DNA of 58,109 bases, taken from contig CADECM010000026.1 of the NCBI GenBank assembly GCA_902825845.1, positions 1-58,109 of the forward strand, in the 5' to 3' direction. Below the pieces are notes generated by a model. The model did not search any database. It had not been told where the DNA came from and saw nothing but the letters and a program-made list of their open reading frames with translations. Source of the stretch: an uncultured beta proteobacterium. GTDB lineage: Bacteria > Pseudomonadota > Gammaproteobacteria > Burkholderiales > SG8-41. Positions within the stretch are counted from its first letter, which is position 1, and each line of letters opens with the position of its first letter. The translations under genes were made by a program, and so were the position numbers. Shown here piece by piece: positions 1-8,484 of the stretch.

Positions 1-700
1 CCCGTAACCCACGCTATTACTGCAACGGATCGTCAATCCAAATTGACAACCTCTCCGGACCCAAATCACCGAAGCTTTTTCTGTGGACGCTGTTCGCGGC
101 TTGCTGATGAAATATATCGGCAACTCAATGACACCAGGTTGACCTAGCTCAATGAACAAGCGTTTTTTCTCTGGAAGTTCCAATCAGACTATGGACACGG
201 GAAATAGTGCGCTGCGGGGACCATTAAACGCGACATATAGACGCAGGCACGAGCCAAAGGCGAGGGAAATAGCGCGCCGTTACTTCTTAATGTGCTGCCA
301 TCTTGGCGGCCTCCGCCGACTGCGAGAAAATTGGTCGCCAGTAGGCGATCTTGCATCAGCTTGCTAACTATCGAATCGTAAATGCTGATTTTGACCCCTG
401 TAGCTTGGGATTGACCGTTATAAATTGCAGAGCGGTCACTGATGGCAGCGAGCACGGTTACTTAGTTATTCCGGTAAGCCTCCCTTGGCTATGCATTTGT
501 CAAGAGACGGCAATGGGTCGACCCCGAACATAGCTTGTCAGATCAAGGGACGACGACTATACGTCAGGTGACTGCCGTCCCGATCGTGTTCCCGGCCACG
601 GGCTGAATCAGGCACAATAGCGCTGCAGTGAGCGCTCCCGACGCTCGCTGACACCCTGCGTTCGTCAATCACCGGGAGGGCCCATGTCCGGCCGCGAACC
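1..700. other. No supported gene
   Basis: No long open frame here has the codon character of the genes that follow, and the base composition looks less GC-rich than downstream. Short frames exist on both strands (for example 152-367 plus and 189-455 minus), but none resembles a protein I recognise. No tRNA cloverleaf or insertion-sequence end could be established. It could be decayed mobile DNA or a long non-coding segment. A GGGAGGG stretch near 674-680 lies just ahead of the first real gene. Confidence 0.5.
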
Positions 701-1243
701 ATGAACCCGCGCGTTGTTGCGGTTGGCGCCAGTGCCACGCATACGTTTACGAAACCGATGGCCCCGCAAATCATGTTGCTTGCCGGCCTTGGTGTCGAAG
801 GCGACGCGCATTGCGGCGCCACCGTCAAGCATCGCTCGCGTGTCGCGCGCAATCCCGCGCAGCCGAATCTGCGGCAGGTTCACCTGATTCACAGCGAACT
901 GTTCGAGGCGTTGGCGGCAGAGGGCTTTGCCGTCGCGCCGGGCGACATGGGTGAAAACATAACCACCCGCGGTGTGGATCTTCTCGCGTTGCCGGCCGAT
1001 ACCGAGCTGCAGTTCGCTTCGGGCGCCGTGGTCCGGCTCAGTGGTCTGCGCGATCCCTGTGGACAGATCGACCGTTTTCAGGCGGGATTGAAGGCGGCGG
1101 TACTCGGGCGCACCGCGCAGGGTGAACTGGTGCGCAAGGCGGGTGTGATGGCGGTGGTCATCAGCGGCGGCGGGGTGTGCCCGGGCGATGCCATTACCGT
1201 GAAGTGGCCTGCGGGTGCGCATCGCGCGCTGGCGGTCGTGTAA
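701..1243 (+). CDS. MOSC domain-containing protein
   Basis: A 180-residue protein that matches a stand-alone MOSC domain, the sulfur-carrier fold found at the C-terminus of molybdenum cofactor sulfurases and in YiiM-like proteins. Visible family features are the G-x-EGD-x-H stretch near residues 31-37, the GDMGENITT segment near residues 80-88, and the conserved cysteine in RDPCGQID near residue 117. Stand-alone MOSC proteins are cytosolic and are thought to handle sulfur or molybdenum cofactor ligands, but the substrate of this one is unknown. It is followed 13 bp later by a phosphoesterase gene on the same strand, probably in one transcript. The ATG at 701 is preferred; an ATG at 684 is in another frame. 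Confidence 0.85.
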   Translation: MNPRVVAVGASATHTFTKPMAPQIMLLAGLGVEGDAHCGATVKHRSRVARNPAQPNLRQVHLIHSELFEALAAEGFAVAPGDMGENITTRGVDLLALPADTELQFASGAVVRLSGLRDPCGQIDRFQAGLKAAVLGRTAQGELVRKAGVMAVVISGGGVCPGDAITVKWPAGAHRALAVV

Positions 1244-1256
1244 AGGCCGATCGCTC

Positions 1257-1745
1257 ATGTACCGCATCGGCCTCATTTCCGACACCCACGGTCTGCTGCG
1301 CCCGCAGGCGCTGGACTTTCTGCGCGGTTGCGATGCGATCGTGCACGGCGGCGACATTGGCCACGTGGACGTGCTGGATGCGCTCGCGGCGCTGGCGCCC
1401 GTCACCGCAGTACGCGGCAATAACGACTCTGCCCCGTGGGCGGAGCGGCTGCGCGAGACGGAAACGCTGTGCTTCGGAAGCGTCTCGCTGCACGCGATTC
1501 ACGATCTGGCGCGGCTGGACATTGATCCCGCTGCGGCTGGTGTGCGTGTCGTGGTGTCGGGCCATTCGCACAAGCCGTTGGTGCAGGCGCGTGGCGGCGT
1601 GCTCTACATCAATCCGGGCAGCGCGGGCCCGCGCCGCTTCACGTTGCCGATCGCTGCCGGCGAACTCGTGATCGACGGCGCCGCACTGCGCGCGCGCGTG
1701 GTCGGCCTGGAAAACAGCGCGTTTCCCACGCTGGCGTCGGCATGA
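1257..1745 (+). CDS. YfcE/MJ0936-like metallophosphoesterase
   Basis: A 162-residue calcineurin-like phosphoesterase of the small YfcE/MJ0936 type. The metal-binding motifs appear in the usual order: D-x-H in ISDTHG near the N-terminus, GGD in VHGGDIGH, GNND in VRGNNDS, GHSHKP, and NPGS near the C-terminus. These ligands form a two-metal centre that hydrolyses phosphodiesters; the physiological substrate is unknown. The ATG at 1257 is chosen because the protein then begins directly with the first beta strand and an AAAGG sequence lies about 10 bases upstream. A longer in-frame start at 1215 would overlap the MOSC gene and add no family sequence. The stop codon overlaps the next gene's start. 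Confidence 0.9.
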   Translation: MYRIGLISDTHGLLRPQALDFLRGCDAIVHGGDIGHVDVLDALAALAPVTAVRGNNDSAPWAERLRETETLCFGSVSLHAIHDLARLDIDPAAAGVRVVVSGHSHKPLVQARGGVLYINPGSAGPRRFTLPIAAGELVIDGAALRARVVGLENSAFPTLASA

Positions 1746-1963
1746 TCCGCGCGGCCGGCGCGAGGAAAATCGCTGCTGTGCTGCTGGCGGTCGCGGTACC
1801 GGGCATCGCCTGTCACGGCTACTATGCCTATGCAGCGGCTGCAGACGCGAGTCCTCTGTGGCGTGGGCTGATTGTGCTGGCTTATCCGGCGCTGCTGATC
1901 GCACTGGCGTGGGGCGCGATGACGATGCGCTCACCCGCGAGATCAACGCGCAAAATGAAATGA
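1742..1963 (+). CDS. Small two-helix membrane protein, hypothetical
   Basis: A 73-residue frame whose ATG overlaps the stop of the phosphoesterase (ATGA), suggesting translational coupling. It has two hydrophobic stretches, roughly residues 9-33 and 41-62, and a basic C-terminal tail (RSPARSTRKMK). That pattern fits a small inner-membrane protein. I do not recognise a family. The overlapping start and the clear hydrophobic segments favour a real gene, but the short length leaves doubt. Confidence 0.5.
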   Translation: MIRAAGARKIAAVLLAVAVPGIACHGYYAYAAAADASPLWRGLIVLAYPALLIALAWGAMTMRSPARSTRKMK

Positions 1964-2020
1964 CACGGCGCAGTCATGCTTAAGGGTTACTGCGCAGTCA
2001 CTGCGAGAGCAAATAAAATT

Positions 2021-2043
2021 AATTAAAATCATAGGGTTACGCT
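2021..2043 (+). repeat. AT-rich dispersed repeat, copy 1
   Basis: Degenerate copy of the window-wide repeat (core TTTAAAAACAAWTAGTTA). Here it reads TTAAAATCATAGGGTTACG, closest to the copy at 57141. It lies 69 bases upstream of the epimerase-like gene at 2112. It is one of the weaker copies. Confidence 0.5.
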
Positions 2044-2045
2044 GA

Positions 2046-2060
2046 GGTCACAGTGTGACC
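2046..2060. promoter_or_regulatory. Perfect 7-bp dyad, possible operator
   Basis: GGTCACA and TGTGACC form a perfect inverted repeat around a single central base, about 50 bases upstream of the start at 2112. The shape fits a site for a dimeric regulator, but no regulator gene is adjacent and the binding protein is unknown. Confidence 0.35.
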
Positions 2061-2111
2061 GAGCGGCACCGCAAAAAACGCTAAACTGCCAGTCTTTCAA
2101 AGGGGGAAGCC

Positions 2112-2528
2112 ATGAAGATCAAACGCATCGAACATGTCGGCGTGGTGGTGAAGGATGTCGAGAAAAGCCGCGCGTTGTGGGAAGGCTGTTTCGGCATCAA
2201 GCTGGGCGAGGAGGAAGGCAACGCGGTGCGCAAGCTCGCGCTGTATCCCGTCGGGGAATCGATGGTGGAGCTGATTGCCGGTGTCGCACCGGATGGCAAG
2301 CACGCCAAAATGGTGGCCGAGGGCAAGGGTGGCATCAATCACCTGTGCTTCGAGGTCGAGAACATCGACGAGGCATTGGCAGAGCTCAAATCCAAAGGCG
2401 TGCCCCTGCTCGACGAAGTGCCGCGCATCGGCCATGCGGGTTGCCGCATTGCGTTCCTCGATCCGGCGGGCACTGACAATTGCCTGATCGAGCTGGCCGA
2501 GCTGCCCAAAACGCCGCAGCACGCGTAA
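2112..2528 (+). CDS. VOC protein, methylmalonyl-CoA epimerase-like
   Basis: A 138-residue vicinal-oxygen-chelate protein that closely resembles methylmalonyl-CoA epimerase, which interconverts the (R)- and (S)-methylmalonyl-CoA epimers in propionate metabolism. The expected metal ligands are visible: H8 in IEHVG, E53 in MVELI, H77 in GINHL and E127 in LIELAE. An AGGGGG ribosome-binding site precedes the ATG. No mutase or carboxylase lies nearby, and the next gene is a GMC oxidoreductase, so a lactoylglutathione-lyase-like role on another acid is possible. Confidence 0.8.
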   Translation: MKIKRIEHVGVVVKDVEKSRALWEGCFGIKLGEEEGNAVRKLALYPVGESMVELIAGVAPDGKHAKMVAEGKGGINHLCFEVENIDEALAELKSKGVPLLDEVPRIGHAGCRIAFLDPAGTDNCLIELAELPKTPQHA

Positions 2529-2641
2529 GCATCGGTCCCGCAGCGGTTTTGCCGGGCGGCGCAGGATGGTCGGGTTGACGCCGGCGCTCTGAATCACGTA
2601 TCTCTTTACGTATCCCCTCCCGTACCCTAATTGCGAATCCG

Positions 2642-4288
2642 ATGACACCTACAGAATATGATTACATCATCGTCGGCGCCGGCTCGGCCGGCTGCGTGCT
2701 GGCCAACCGCCTGAGTGCCTCCGGCGAACACCGCGTGCTGCTGCTCGAGGCCGGCGAAGACGACCGCTGGATGTGGATACAAATTCCCGCCGGCATTGCG
2801 CACATCCTCACCGGCGAGCGCGCGATCTGGCGCTTCGCCACCGAGCCCGACGAAAAAGTGAGCGGCCGCAGCATCTTCTGGCCGCGCGGGCGCGCGCTGG
2901 GCGGCTCCAGCGCGGTGAACGGCATGATCTGGGTGCGCGGCGATCCGCTCGAACTCGACAACTGGGAAGCGCTCGGCAATCCGGGCTGGGGCAGCAAAGA
3001 CATCCTGCCGTTTTTAAAGCGCATGGAAAGCTATGCGCAGGGCGACCCCAAATACCGCGGCCACGACGGACCGATGTTCATCACCCGTTATCTCGACCGC
3101 GACCCGCTGTCGCAGGGCTTCATTCAGGGCGCCGAGCAGGCGGGCGTGCCGGTGGTCGAGGATTACAACGGCCCGCGCTTCGAAGGCGTGAGCTATCTGC
3201 AATACAACACGCGGCGCGGTTTCCGCAAGCATACCGGCCACAACTATCTGCAGCCGGCGATGCGGCGTTCCAATCTGACGGTGGTCACGGGGGCACTGAC
3301 GCAGCGCGTGCTGATCGAGAATCGCCGCGCCGTGGGACTCGTGTACCGCAAGGGCGGGCAGGACATCACGGTCAACGCGAAGCGCGAAGTGCTGCTCAGC
3401 GCAGGTGCGGTGCAGTCGCCGCAGTTGCTGGAACTCTCCGGCATCGGCAATGGTGAAGTACTCAAGCGTGCCGGGGTCGATGTGGCGCATCACCTGCCCG
3501 GCGTGGGCGAGAACCTGCGCGACCATCTGCATGTGCGTCTGGGCTTTGAAACCCAATTGAACATCACGCTCAACAGCATCCTGCGCAATCCGCTGCTGCA
3601 GGCGAAGATGGGCGCGCGCTGGCTGTTTCTGGGGCGCGGACTGATGAGTACCTCGTCCGCGACGTCGATGGCGATCGCGCGCAGCAGCCCCGATCTGCCG
3701 CGGCCCGACATCAAAATGCAGTTGCACCAGCTGTCGATGGCGAGCAGCCATTACGGCGGCAAGGAAGGCGCGCGCAACCTCGCCGAACGCATGGGGCTTG
3801 ACCCTTATCCAGGATTCTCGATCGGCTGTTATGTGTTGCGGCCGGAGTCACAGGGCTCCATCCACATCAAGAGCCGCGACGCGGGCGAACACCCGTCGAT
3901 CCACGCCAACTACCTGTCGGCGGAACACGATATGCGCACCATCGTCGCGGCGCTGCGCATGATCCGCAAGATCGCCGCGCAGCCGGCGCTGGCGCAGCAC
4001 ATCGTGCGCGAGACGCGGCCGGGGCCGGAGGCGTCAACCGATGACGCGCTGCTTGATCACGCACGCAACACCGGGCAGACCTCGTATCACCCGATCGGCA
4101 CCTGCCGCATGGGCAAGGACGAGCGCGCGGTGGTCGATGCGCGGCTGAAAGTGCACGGCATCTCAGGTCTGCGCGTGTGCGACGCGTCGATCATGCCGAC
4201 GATGGTGGCGTCGAATACCAATGCGCCATCGATCATGATCGGCGAGAAGGCATCCGATCTGGTGCTTGAGGATGCGCGCGGCGGCTGA
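2642..4288 (+). CDS. GMC family FAD oxidoreductase (choline dehydrogenase-like)
   Basis: A 548-residue glucose-methanol-choline oxidoreductase of normal family length. The N-terminal Rossmann motif GAGSAG at residues 12-17 binds FAD, the family signature RGRALGGSSAVNGM follows near residues 80-93, and the C-terminal SYHPIGTCRMG carries the active-site histidine. These enzymes oxidise alcohols to aldehydes or acids in the cytosol or at the membrane. The similarity to choline dehydrogenase is family-level, and there is no betaine aldehyde dehydrogenase or BetI-like regulator here, so the substrate is probably another alcohol. A second GMC gene lies at 47220-48821. Confidence 0.9.
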   Translation: MTPTEYDYIIVGAGSAGCVLANRLSASGEHRVLLLEAGEDDRWMWIQIPAGIAHILTGERAIWRFATEPDEKVSGRSIFWPRGRALGGSSAVNGMIWVRGDPLELDNWEALGNPGWGSKDILPFLKRMESYAQGDPKYRGHDGPMFITRYLDRDPLSQGFIQGAEQAGVPVVEDYNGPRFEGVSYLQYNTRRGFRKHTGHNYLQPAMRRSNLTVVTGALTQRVLIENRRAVGLVYRKGGQDITVNAKREVLLSAGAVQSPQLLELSGIGNGEVLKRAGVDVAHHLPGVGENLRDHLHVRLGFETQLNITLNSILRNPLLQAKMGARWLFLGRGLMSTSSATSMAIARSSPDLPRPDIKMQLHQLSMASSHYGGKEGARNLAERMGLDPYPGFSIGCYVLRPESQGSIHIKSRDAGEHPSIHANYLSAEHDMRTIVAALRMIRKIAAQPALAQHIVRETRPGPEASTDDALLDHARNTGQTSYHPIGTCRMGKDERAVVDARLKVHGISGLRVCDASIMPTMVASNTNAPSIMIGEKASDLVLEDARGG

Positions 4289-4527
4289 GCCGCCGTGGGG
4301 ATGATTCAACCCGGCAGCCTGATAGTGATCTGAATCCCGCGGCCATCGGATGTCTTGAAGTGGCGTTGGTTCGGTTACGCCAATTGGCCTGGGCTGGCGG
4401 AAGGCGTAGCGCGCCGCCGTTCGCGATTACCCCTTGTCAAAAGCGCGAAACGGTCTCCCAAGGCGCGCCTTGCGTTGCCGGAGCGTTCGCATGGTCCTGC
4501 TCGAAAGCGCAGCAAAATCAATCGATA

Positions 4528-4556
4528 GAATTATCGTAACTATATGATTTTATTGA
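4528..4556 (-). repeat. AT-rich dispersed repeat, copy 2
   Basis: On the minus strand this reads ATAAAATCATATAGTTACG followed by ATAATTC, a good match to the core and to the TTATTC tail of other copies. It lies between the 3' ends of two convergent genes. Confidence 0.6.
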
Positions 4557-4594
4557 ATTTTTTATCTATTCAGCCGCTATGAAACATCAACATC

Positions 4595-4680
4595 TTCCCT
4601 CACCCCCAACCCCTCGCCCTTCGGGACAAGGGCACACTTGAAGCGGAGCAGAGGGCGGCGCGAAGCGCCGGGTGAGGGAA
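4595..4680. repeat. Palindromic intergenic element, 11-bp inverted ends
   Basis: TTCCCTCACCC at 4595-4605 is the exact reverse complement of the sequence at 4670-4680. Inside lies a second short palindrome around GGCGCGAAGCGCC. It resembles the non-coding hairpin elements common in proteobacterial intergenic DNA. Confidence 0.6.
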
Positions 4681-4779
4681 ACTTTTGACTGTTCACAGCG
4701 GCAGAATAGAGACGCGATTTTCACCAAAATCGTCAGTGAAGCGGGATTGACGCCGAAGTAATCCGGCGGCTGTTGCCGC

Positions 4780-5628
4780 TCAGCGCTCGACCAGCCTGAA
4801 GCCCGTCACCTTGTGCCCGATGCCCTGGGCGCGCTCTTTCGCCGTGGCACGGATGATGCCGTAGATCACGCCGCGCTCGGACCGGTCCCACGCAATGCCC
4901 TGGCCGCGAATGTTCATCGGGATGATGTCGACCAACTCCAGCACCGAACCCGCCCTGGGCAGCCGCATGCGATACAGCTCCGCGGGATCATGCCCGGTGA
5001 GGTAAAGATAACCGTCCGGCCCCCAGGATCCGCCGGAATTACTCATGTCCTCGAACTTGTCGAGAATCACCTTGGGCAACGTCCATGACTGCAGGGGACG
5101 AAAGTCCTTGGTGAACTGGATCAACACGGTGTTGACCTTGTGGCCGTAGGGCGTCTTGCCCGGACCGAGCAGCCGGTCGTAGTTGGCGAAGCCCATCCAC
5201 CAATGGCCGTCATGCCAGTCGGCCCAGGTGAGCGAACCCCAGCGAATGCCGAAGCTGTGCGAGCCGACGTGTTCCAGCGATTGCGCATCGAAAATTTCCA
5301 GCGAACTGGTCATGGGCCAGCGCGGATAGTTCGAGTGCGCGGCATAAAGCTTGCCGTCCATCAGCATGGCACTGTCTAGGTGCAGGATCGGGCCGCCTTT
5401 ATCGCCTTGCCAGCGCTTGACCTGTTTGCCGGACTTCTTGTCGTACTTGCCGATGACGTAATTGTTGATGGCGTAAAAGTGATCCCGATCCACACCCACG
5501 CCCTGATTGGCCTCGGGCACGGCGAACTCCGCGAATTGCTCGAGCGCGGGTGCGGCGTGACTTGCGGACGCGAAGACGAGCACGACAACGGCGTGCAGAA
5601 ATTTCGTTACGTTTGAAAAATTGATCAT
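4780..5628 (-). CDS. Secreted protein of unknown function
   Basis: A 282-residue protein with a clear signal peptide: basic-polar start, hydrophobic stretch LHAVVVLVFASASHA, then a cleavage-like AxA near residue 25. The mature part is rich in tryptophan and glycine and in repeated short strands (WGSLTWADWHDGHWW, SWGPDGYLYLTG). That suggests a periplasmic beta-propeller or similar all-beta fold. I do not recognise a named family. The gene runs leftward, downstream of the CitE-like genes, with a 175-bp gap that carries a dispersed-repeat copy, so membership in the same operon is uncertain. Confidence 0.7.
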   Translation of the reverse strand: MINFSNVTKFLHAVVVLVFASASHAAPALEQFAEFAVPEANQGVGVDRDHFYAINNYVIGKYDKKSGKQVKRWQGDKGGPILHLDSAMLMDGKLYAAHSNYPRWPMTSSLEIFDAQSLEHVGSHSFGIRWGSLTWADWHDGHWWMGFANYDRLLGPGKTPYGHKVNTVLIQFTKDFRPLQSWTLPKVILDKFEDMSNSGGSWGPDGYLYLTGHDPAELYRMRLPRAGSVLELVDIIPMNIRGQGIAWDRSERGVIYGIIRATAKERAQGIGHKVTGFRLVER

Positions 5629-5710
5629 GGCCGGGATGGTGCAGGAATTGGGATTTCAGAACTGCCGCCGCTTGACGCGTTCCGGGCGGCGCTTACGCCA
5701 TCTGAAAAAT

Positions 5711-5741
5711 ACAATAAAAACAATAACTTATATCTATGCCA
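5711..5741 (+). repeat. AT-rich dispersed repeat, copy 3
   Basis: Reads ATAAAAACAATAACTTATAT followed by CTATGCC. It matches the core and is especially similar to the copies at 20781 and 49541. It lies between the start of the secreted-protein gene and the stop of the first CitE-like gene. Confidence 0.65.
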
Positions 5742-5803
5742 TTACGGCGCATCCGGCAGGTCTTGATGCGCCCGCCCGGTTGACCCAGGCGTGCGTTACC
5801 CCG

Positions 5804-6742
5804 CTATGCCTGCAGCGCCATCGTGCGCTTGAGCGTCTCCGCCTTGTAGGCATCCTTCGCCGCGCAATCCGTGGCCCACTGCAGCGTGCGTTTGGCCATG
5901 GCATTTTCGTATTTGTCGATCACCTTGCCTTCGAACTGCGTGACCGATTCACCTTCGGCCGCGAGCTTGTCGTAGGTTTCCACGACCTTGTTGGCCCAGG
6001 TGATTTCATCGGCGGTCGGCGACAGGCCTGATACCAGCGGCTGGATGAAATTCGGATGCAGCGCGCCGGCGTGGTGTATGCCCGCCATGTGCATCGCCCT
6101 GGCCTGTGCGGTGGCCTGATCGGCCTGATCGACGCGCCCGGATGGGTTGGGCACGAATACGCCGCCTGTGGGTTCGATATCCAGCGCCATGGCCGCGAGT
6201 CCCACATAGGCGACCGGGAACGCATACTGATCGAAATCCGCGAACATCTCGATGCCGAGGTTCATTGCCATGTCGTAACCGCCGCCGCCGCCTACCGAAC
6301 GCAGCTTGCGCGGGGCCACGGTGAGCGTCTCGTAGATGTTCACCGCGCCCAGGCAGGATTCGATCATCGGGTACAGCTCGATGGTGCCCGGCACGATGCC
6401 GCGCTCTTTTTCCAGCTTGAGGATGATTTCATGCACGCGGCGGTACTCCGCCGGCGATTCGGTTTTGGGCAGCATGATGCGGTCCACGCCGGGCCATACC
6501 GCATAGGGCAGATCGGCATCGACAAACGGCTTGTTGATGCGCACATAGATCGACGCGCCGCCCTTGTTGGCTTTCTGGATCGATTCACGGATCAGCGTGC
6601 GGCAGCGCTGCTTTTCGGCGGGCGCGATGGAATCTTCGATATCGAGGATGTAGACGTCGCCACCGCGGGTCCAGACTTTGTCGATGAAGCGCGGGTTGGT
6701 GGGGGTGGCGAACATCGAGCAACGGCAGACTCTGTTATTCAT
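5804..6742 (-). CDS. HpcH/HpaI aldolase / citrate lyase beta-like protein 1
   Basis: A 312-residue member of the CitE-like family (C-C lyases or thioesterases acting on acyl-CoA esters such as malyl- or citryl-CoA). Family residues are present: DIEDSI near residues 34-39 with metal-binding acidic residues, R-x-N in YVRINKP, and the metal-binding glutamate in LYPMIES. It is the last of three tandem paralogues at 5804-8455, transcribed leftward. A 37-bp gap separates it from the next paralogue. The specific substrate is not predictable; the Bug receptor in the cluster suggests an imported carboxylate that is converted to a CoA ester. Confidence 0.85.
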   Translation of the reverse strand: MNNRVCRCSMFATPTNPRFIDKVWTRGGDVYILDIEDSIAPAEKQRCRTLIRESIQKANKGGASIYVRINKPFVDADLPYAVWPGVDRIMLPKTESPAEYRRVHEIILKLEKERGIVPGTIELYPMIESCLGAVNIYETLTVAPRKLRSVGGGGGYDMAMNLGIEMFADFDQYAFPVAYVGLAAMALDIEPTGGVFVPNPSGRVDQADQATAQARAMHMAGIHHAGALHPNFIQPLVSGLSPTADEITWANKVVETYDKLAAEGESVTQFEGKVIDKYENAMAKRTLQWATDCAAKDAYKAETLKRTMALQA

Positions 6743-6779
6743 GATTCAGTCCCGAGTATTGATGCGCTTATTGATGTGC

Positions 6780-7736
6780 TCATTGATGTGCTTTGGTTTT
6801 TTCGTCGTCGCGCGCCTGCGCGCGGTTGGCCCACTTCAGATACAGCTTGGCGCGCAAATCCACCGGTACGTCGATCATCTTGCCGTCCATCGGCACCGAG
6901 GCCATGCCGCGCTTCAACCCTTCGGCGAACAGCTCGATCATCTTGACGTAGGTGGCGGACTCATCGGGGCTGGGGCGGAACCCTTCGTTGGCGAACTTGA
7001 TCCACGAGGTGTGCGCGCACAGTGTGCCCTTGAAGCCGGTGTCACGTGCGCGCTTGACGGCTTTTTTCACCACCTCGTCGCCGGCGTTTTCCAGCGACTG
7101 GCTCAGCGGATAACTCATGCCCAGCGCCTGCCCGCCAACCGAAATCGCCACCGTGATCAGTTGCGACTTGATGTATTCCAGCGGATCGAAATCGAGCGTC
7201 GGCGATGTCTGCATGCCGAGGCTTGCGCACAGTGCCGGCTCATTGACGTAAAACACGCCGAAGCGCGGGTGCGCGCGGGCAATCTCCAGCGAATGCCACA
7301 CTGCGGCGGCGTTGTCGACCTCAACGTCGATCTCCAGGGTTCCGGCGGTAATGCCGCGGCTCACTTCCAGCGCGTCGAGGCACTGTGCGGCAGCAGTGAT
7401 GTCGTCGGGCCCGCGCACTCCCTTCAACACCACGCCGGCAATGCCGCTGAACACCGTGGCGGCGAGTTCCGCCGCGGCGGTCTCGCTATGGATGCGCACG
7501 AAGACTTCCGCGCCGCCACGGCCCGCCGCGTGAATTGCTGCGGGCAGGCGCGACTTCAAGTCCGCCTGCCAGTCGCGGTCGGCGCGTTTGGCGAAATCCA
7601 CAATGATCGCGTCGGCCCATGATGCATACGCCTTGTCGCCGAGCTGGGCATCGTCGATGGACAATGCATAGACCGAACGGCGAATGTATTTGGGCATCGG
7701 CTGTTCGCCGGTATCCTGCTGAGGTTGAGTATTCAT
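6780..7736 (-). CDS. HpcH/HpaI aldolase / citrate lyase beta-like protein 2
   Basis: A 318-residue CitE-like protein. The N-terminal strand is YALSIDDAQ, where a canonical copy has D-x-ED-x; downstream are VFVRIHSE (the R-x-N/H segment) and TLEIDVEVDNA in the position of the catalytic glutamate region. These differences mean its metal site may be altered. The ATG at 7736 overlaps the TGA of the preceding gene (ATGA), which supports this start over a longer GC-rich extension to 7790. It is more divergent than its two neighbours and may form a hetero-oligomer with them; that is inference. Confidence 0.75.
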   Translation of the reverse strand: MNTQPQQDTGEQPMPKYIRRSVYALSIDDAQLGDKAYASWADAIIVDFAKRADRDWQADLKSRLPAAIHAAGRGGAEVFVRIHSETAAAELAATVFSGIAGVVLKGVRGPDDITAAAQCLDALEVSRGITAGTLEIDVEVDNAAAVWHSLEIARAHPRFGVFYVNEPALCASLGMQTSPTLDFDPLEYIKSQLITVAISVGGQALGMSYPLSQSLENAGDEVVKKAVKRARDTGFKGTLCAHTSWIKFANEGFRPSPDESATYVKMIELFAEGLKRGMASVPMDGKMIDVPVDLRAKLYLKWANRAQARDDEKTKAHQ

Positions 7737-8455
7737 GCCGCGAATCCTTCGTTGACCGGGTTCACCTGCTCCGCCGTGGCGCACACGCATCCGCTAAAGC
7801 CCATGAGACGGGCTTCGCGCGCGGCGCGCGCGCTGGCGTCCCTGCCGGCGACGCCGCCGCGCGAACCGGGCCGCCACAGCGCGCCCAGCGGTTGCTTGCC
7901 GAAGGTTCGCGCTGCAACCACGGCGCGTGTCATCAGAAAGCGATAAAAGCGGAACTCGTTCTGCGGCAGCGGGCCCAGCTGCATGGTGAGATCGATGCGC
8001 CCGACACCGAGCGCCGTCACACGCGGGCTCGCTTGAGCGATGGCGGCGGCATTCCAGAAACCCCTGGCGGATTCCAGCATCAGCACCAGTTCGGTCGTGC
8101 CCGGATCCACGCCGCGCTCGCGCTCCATGGCCGCGATCAGTTCGCCGATCTCGGCCACCTCTTCGGCCGAATCGGCGCCGGGAAATACAATGCCGCGGAT
8201 ACCGCGAACCATGGCGGCACGCACATCGGCCCAGCGCGTGTCGCGATCGATGCGCACAAACGCGGCAAGCTGCTTTTCGTCGAGCGACTTGATCAGCGCG
8301 CCGATCCCCTCGCGCGCGGCCTCCTTCGCTCTGGGCGGCACGCTGTACTCGAGATCGAGCACCACCACGTCGGGTCTGGCGGCTTCACACCGCGCCAGTG
8401 CATCCGGCTCGTGCGCCGGAACAATCATCCACGAACGTCTGTTGTTGTCTGCCAT
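7733..8455 (-). CDS. HpcH/HpaI aldolase / citrate lyase beta-like protein 3
   Basis: A 240-residue CitE-like protein. The acidic motif is VVLDLEYSV (canonical D-x-ED with E then Y), followed by FVRIDRD and the glutamate region LVLMLESARG. Length is shorter than typical CitE (about 270-310), mainly at the C-terminus. The ATG at 8455 is preferred to a GTG two codons upstream. Its stop overlaps the start of the next paralogue, so the three genes are probably translated from one mRNA together with the Bug receptor gene upstream. Confidence 0.8.
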   Translation of the reverse strand: MADNNRRSWMIVPAHEPDALARCEAARPDVVVLDLEYSVPPRAKEAAREGIGALIKSLDEKQLAAFVRIDRDTRWADVRAAMVRGIRGIVFPGADSAEEVAEIGELIAAMERERGVDPGTTELVLMLESARGFWNAAAIAQASPRVTALGVGRIDLTMQLGPLPQNEFRFYRFLMTRAVVAARTFGKQPLGALWRPGSRGGVAGRDASARAAREARLMGFSGCVCATAEQVNPVNEGFAA

Positions 8456-8484
8456 CGTCACTGCCTTTTTAGAGAACCGCAGGT

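Larger units (their letters stand above)
4289..4779. other. Intergenic region with repeats
   Basis: This 491-bp gap between two convergent genes holds no supported gene. It contains a reverse-oriented copy of the dispersed AT-rich repeat (4528-4556), an 86-bp palindromic element (4595-4680) and a small 7-bp stem around 4715-4732 that might end transcription of the leftward gene. I see nothing else recognisable. Confidence 0.6.

Noticed and set aside
152..533. Short overlapping frames on both strands
   Set aside because: No family similarity recognised, no ribosome-binding site and composition unlike nearby genes.
665..1946. Long minus-strand frames opposite the MOSC and phosphoesterase genes
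   Set aside because: They are rich in Arg, His and Ala, as expected of antisense readings of GC-rich genes, and match no family.
4289..4527. Possible attachment or insertion site after the GMC gene
   Set aside because: No direct repeats or integrase remnants seen in this gap.
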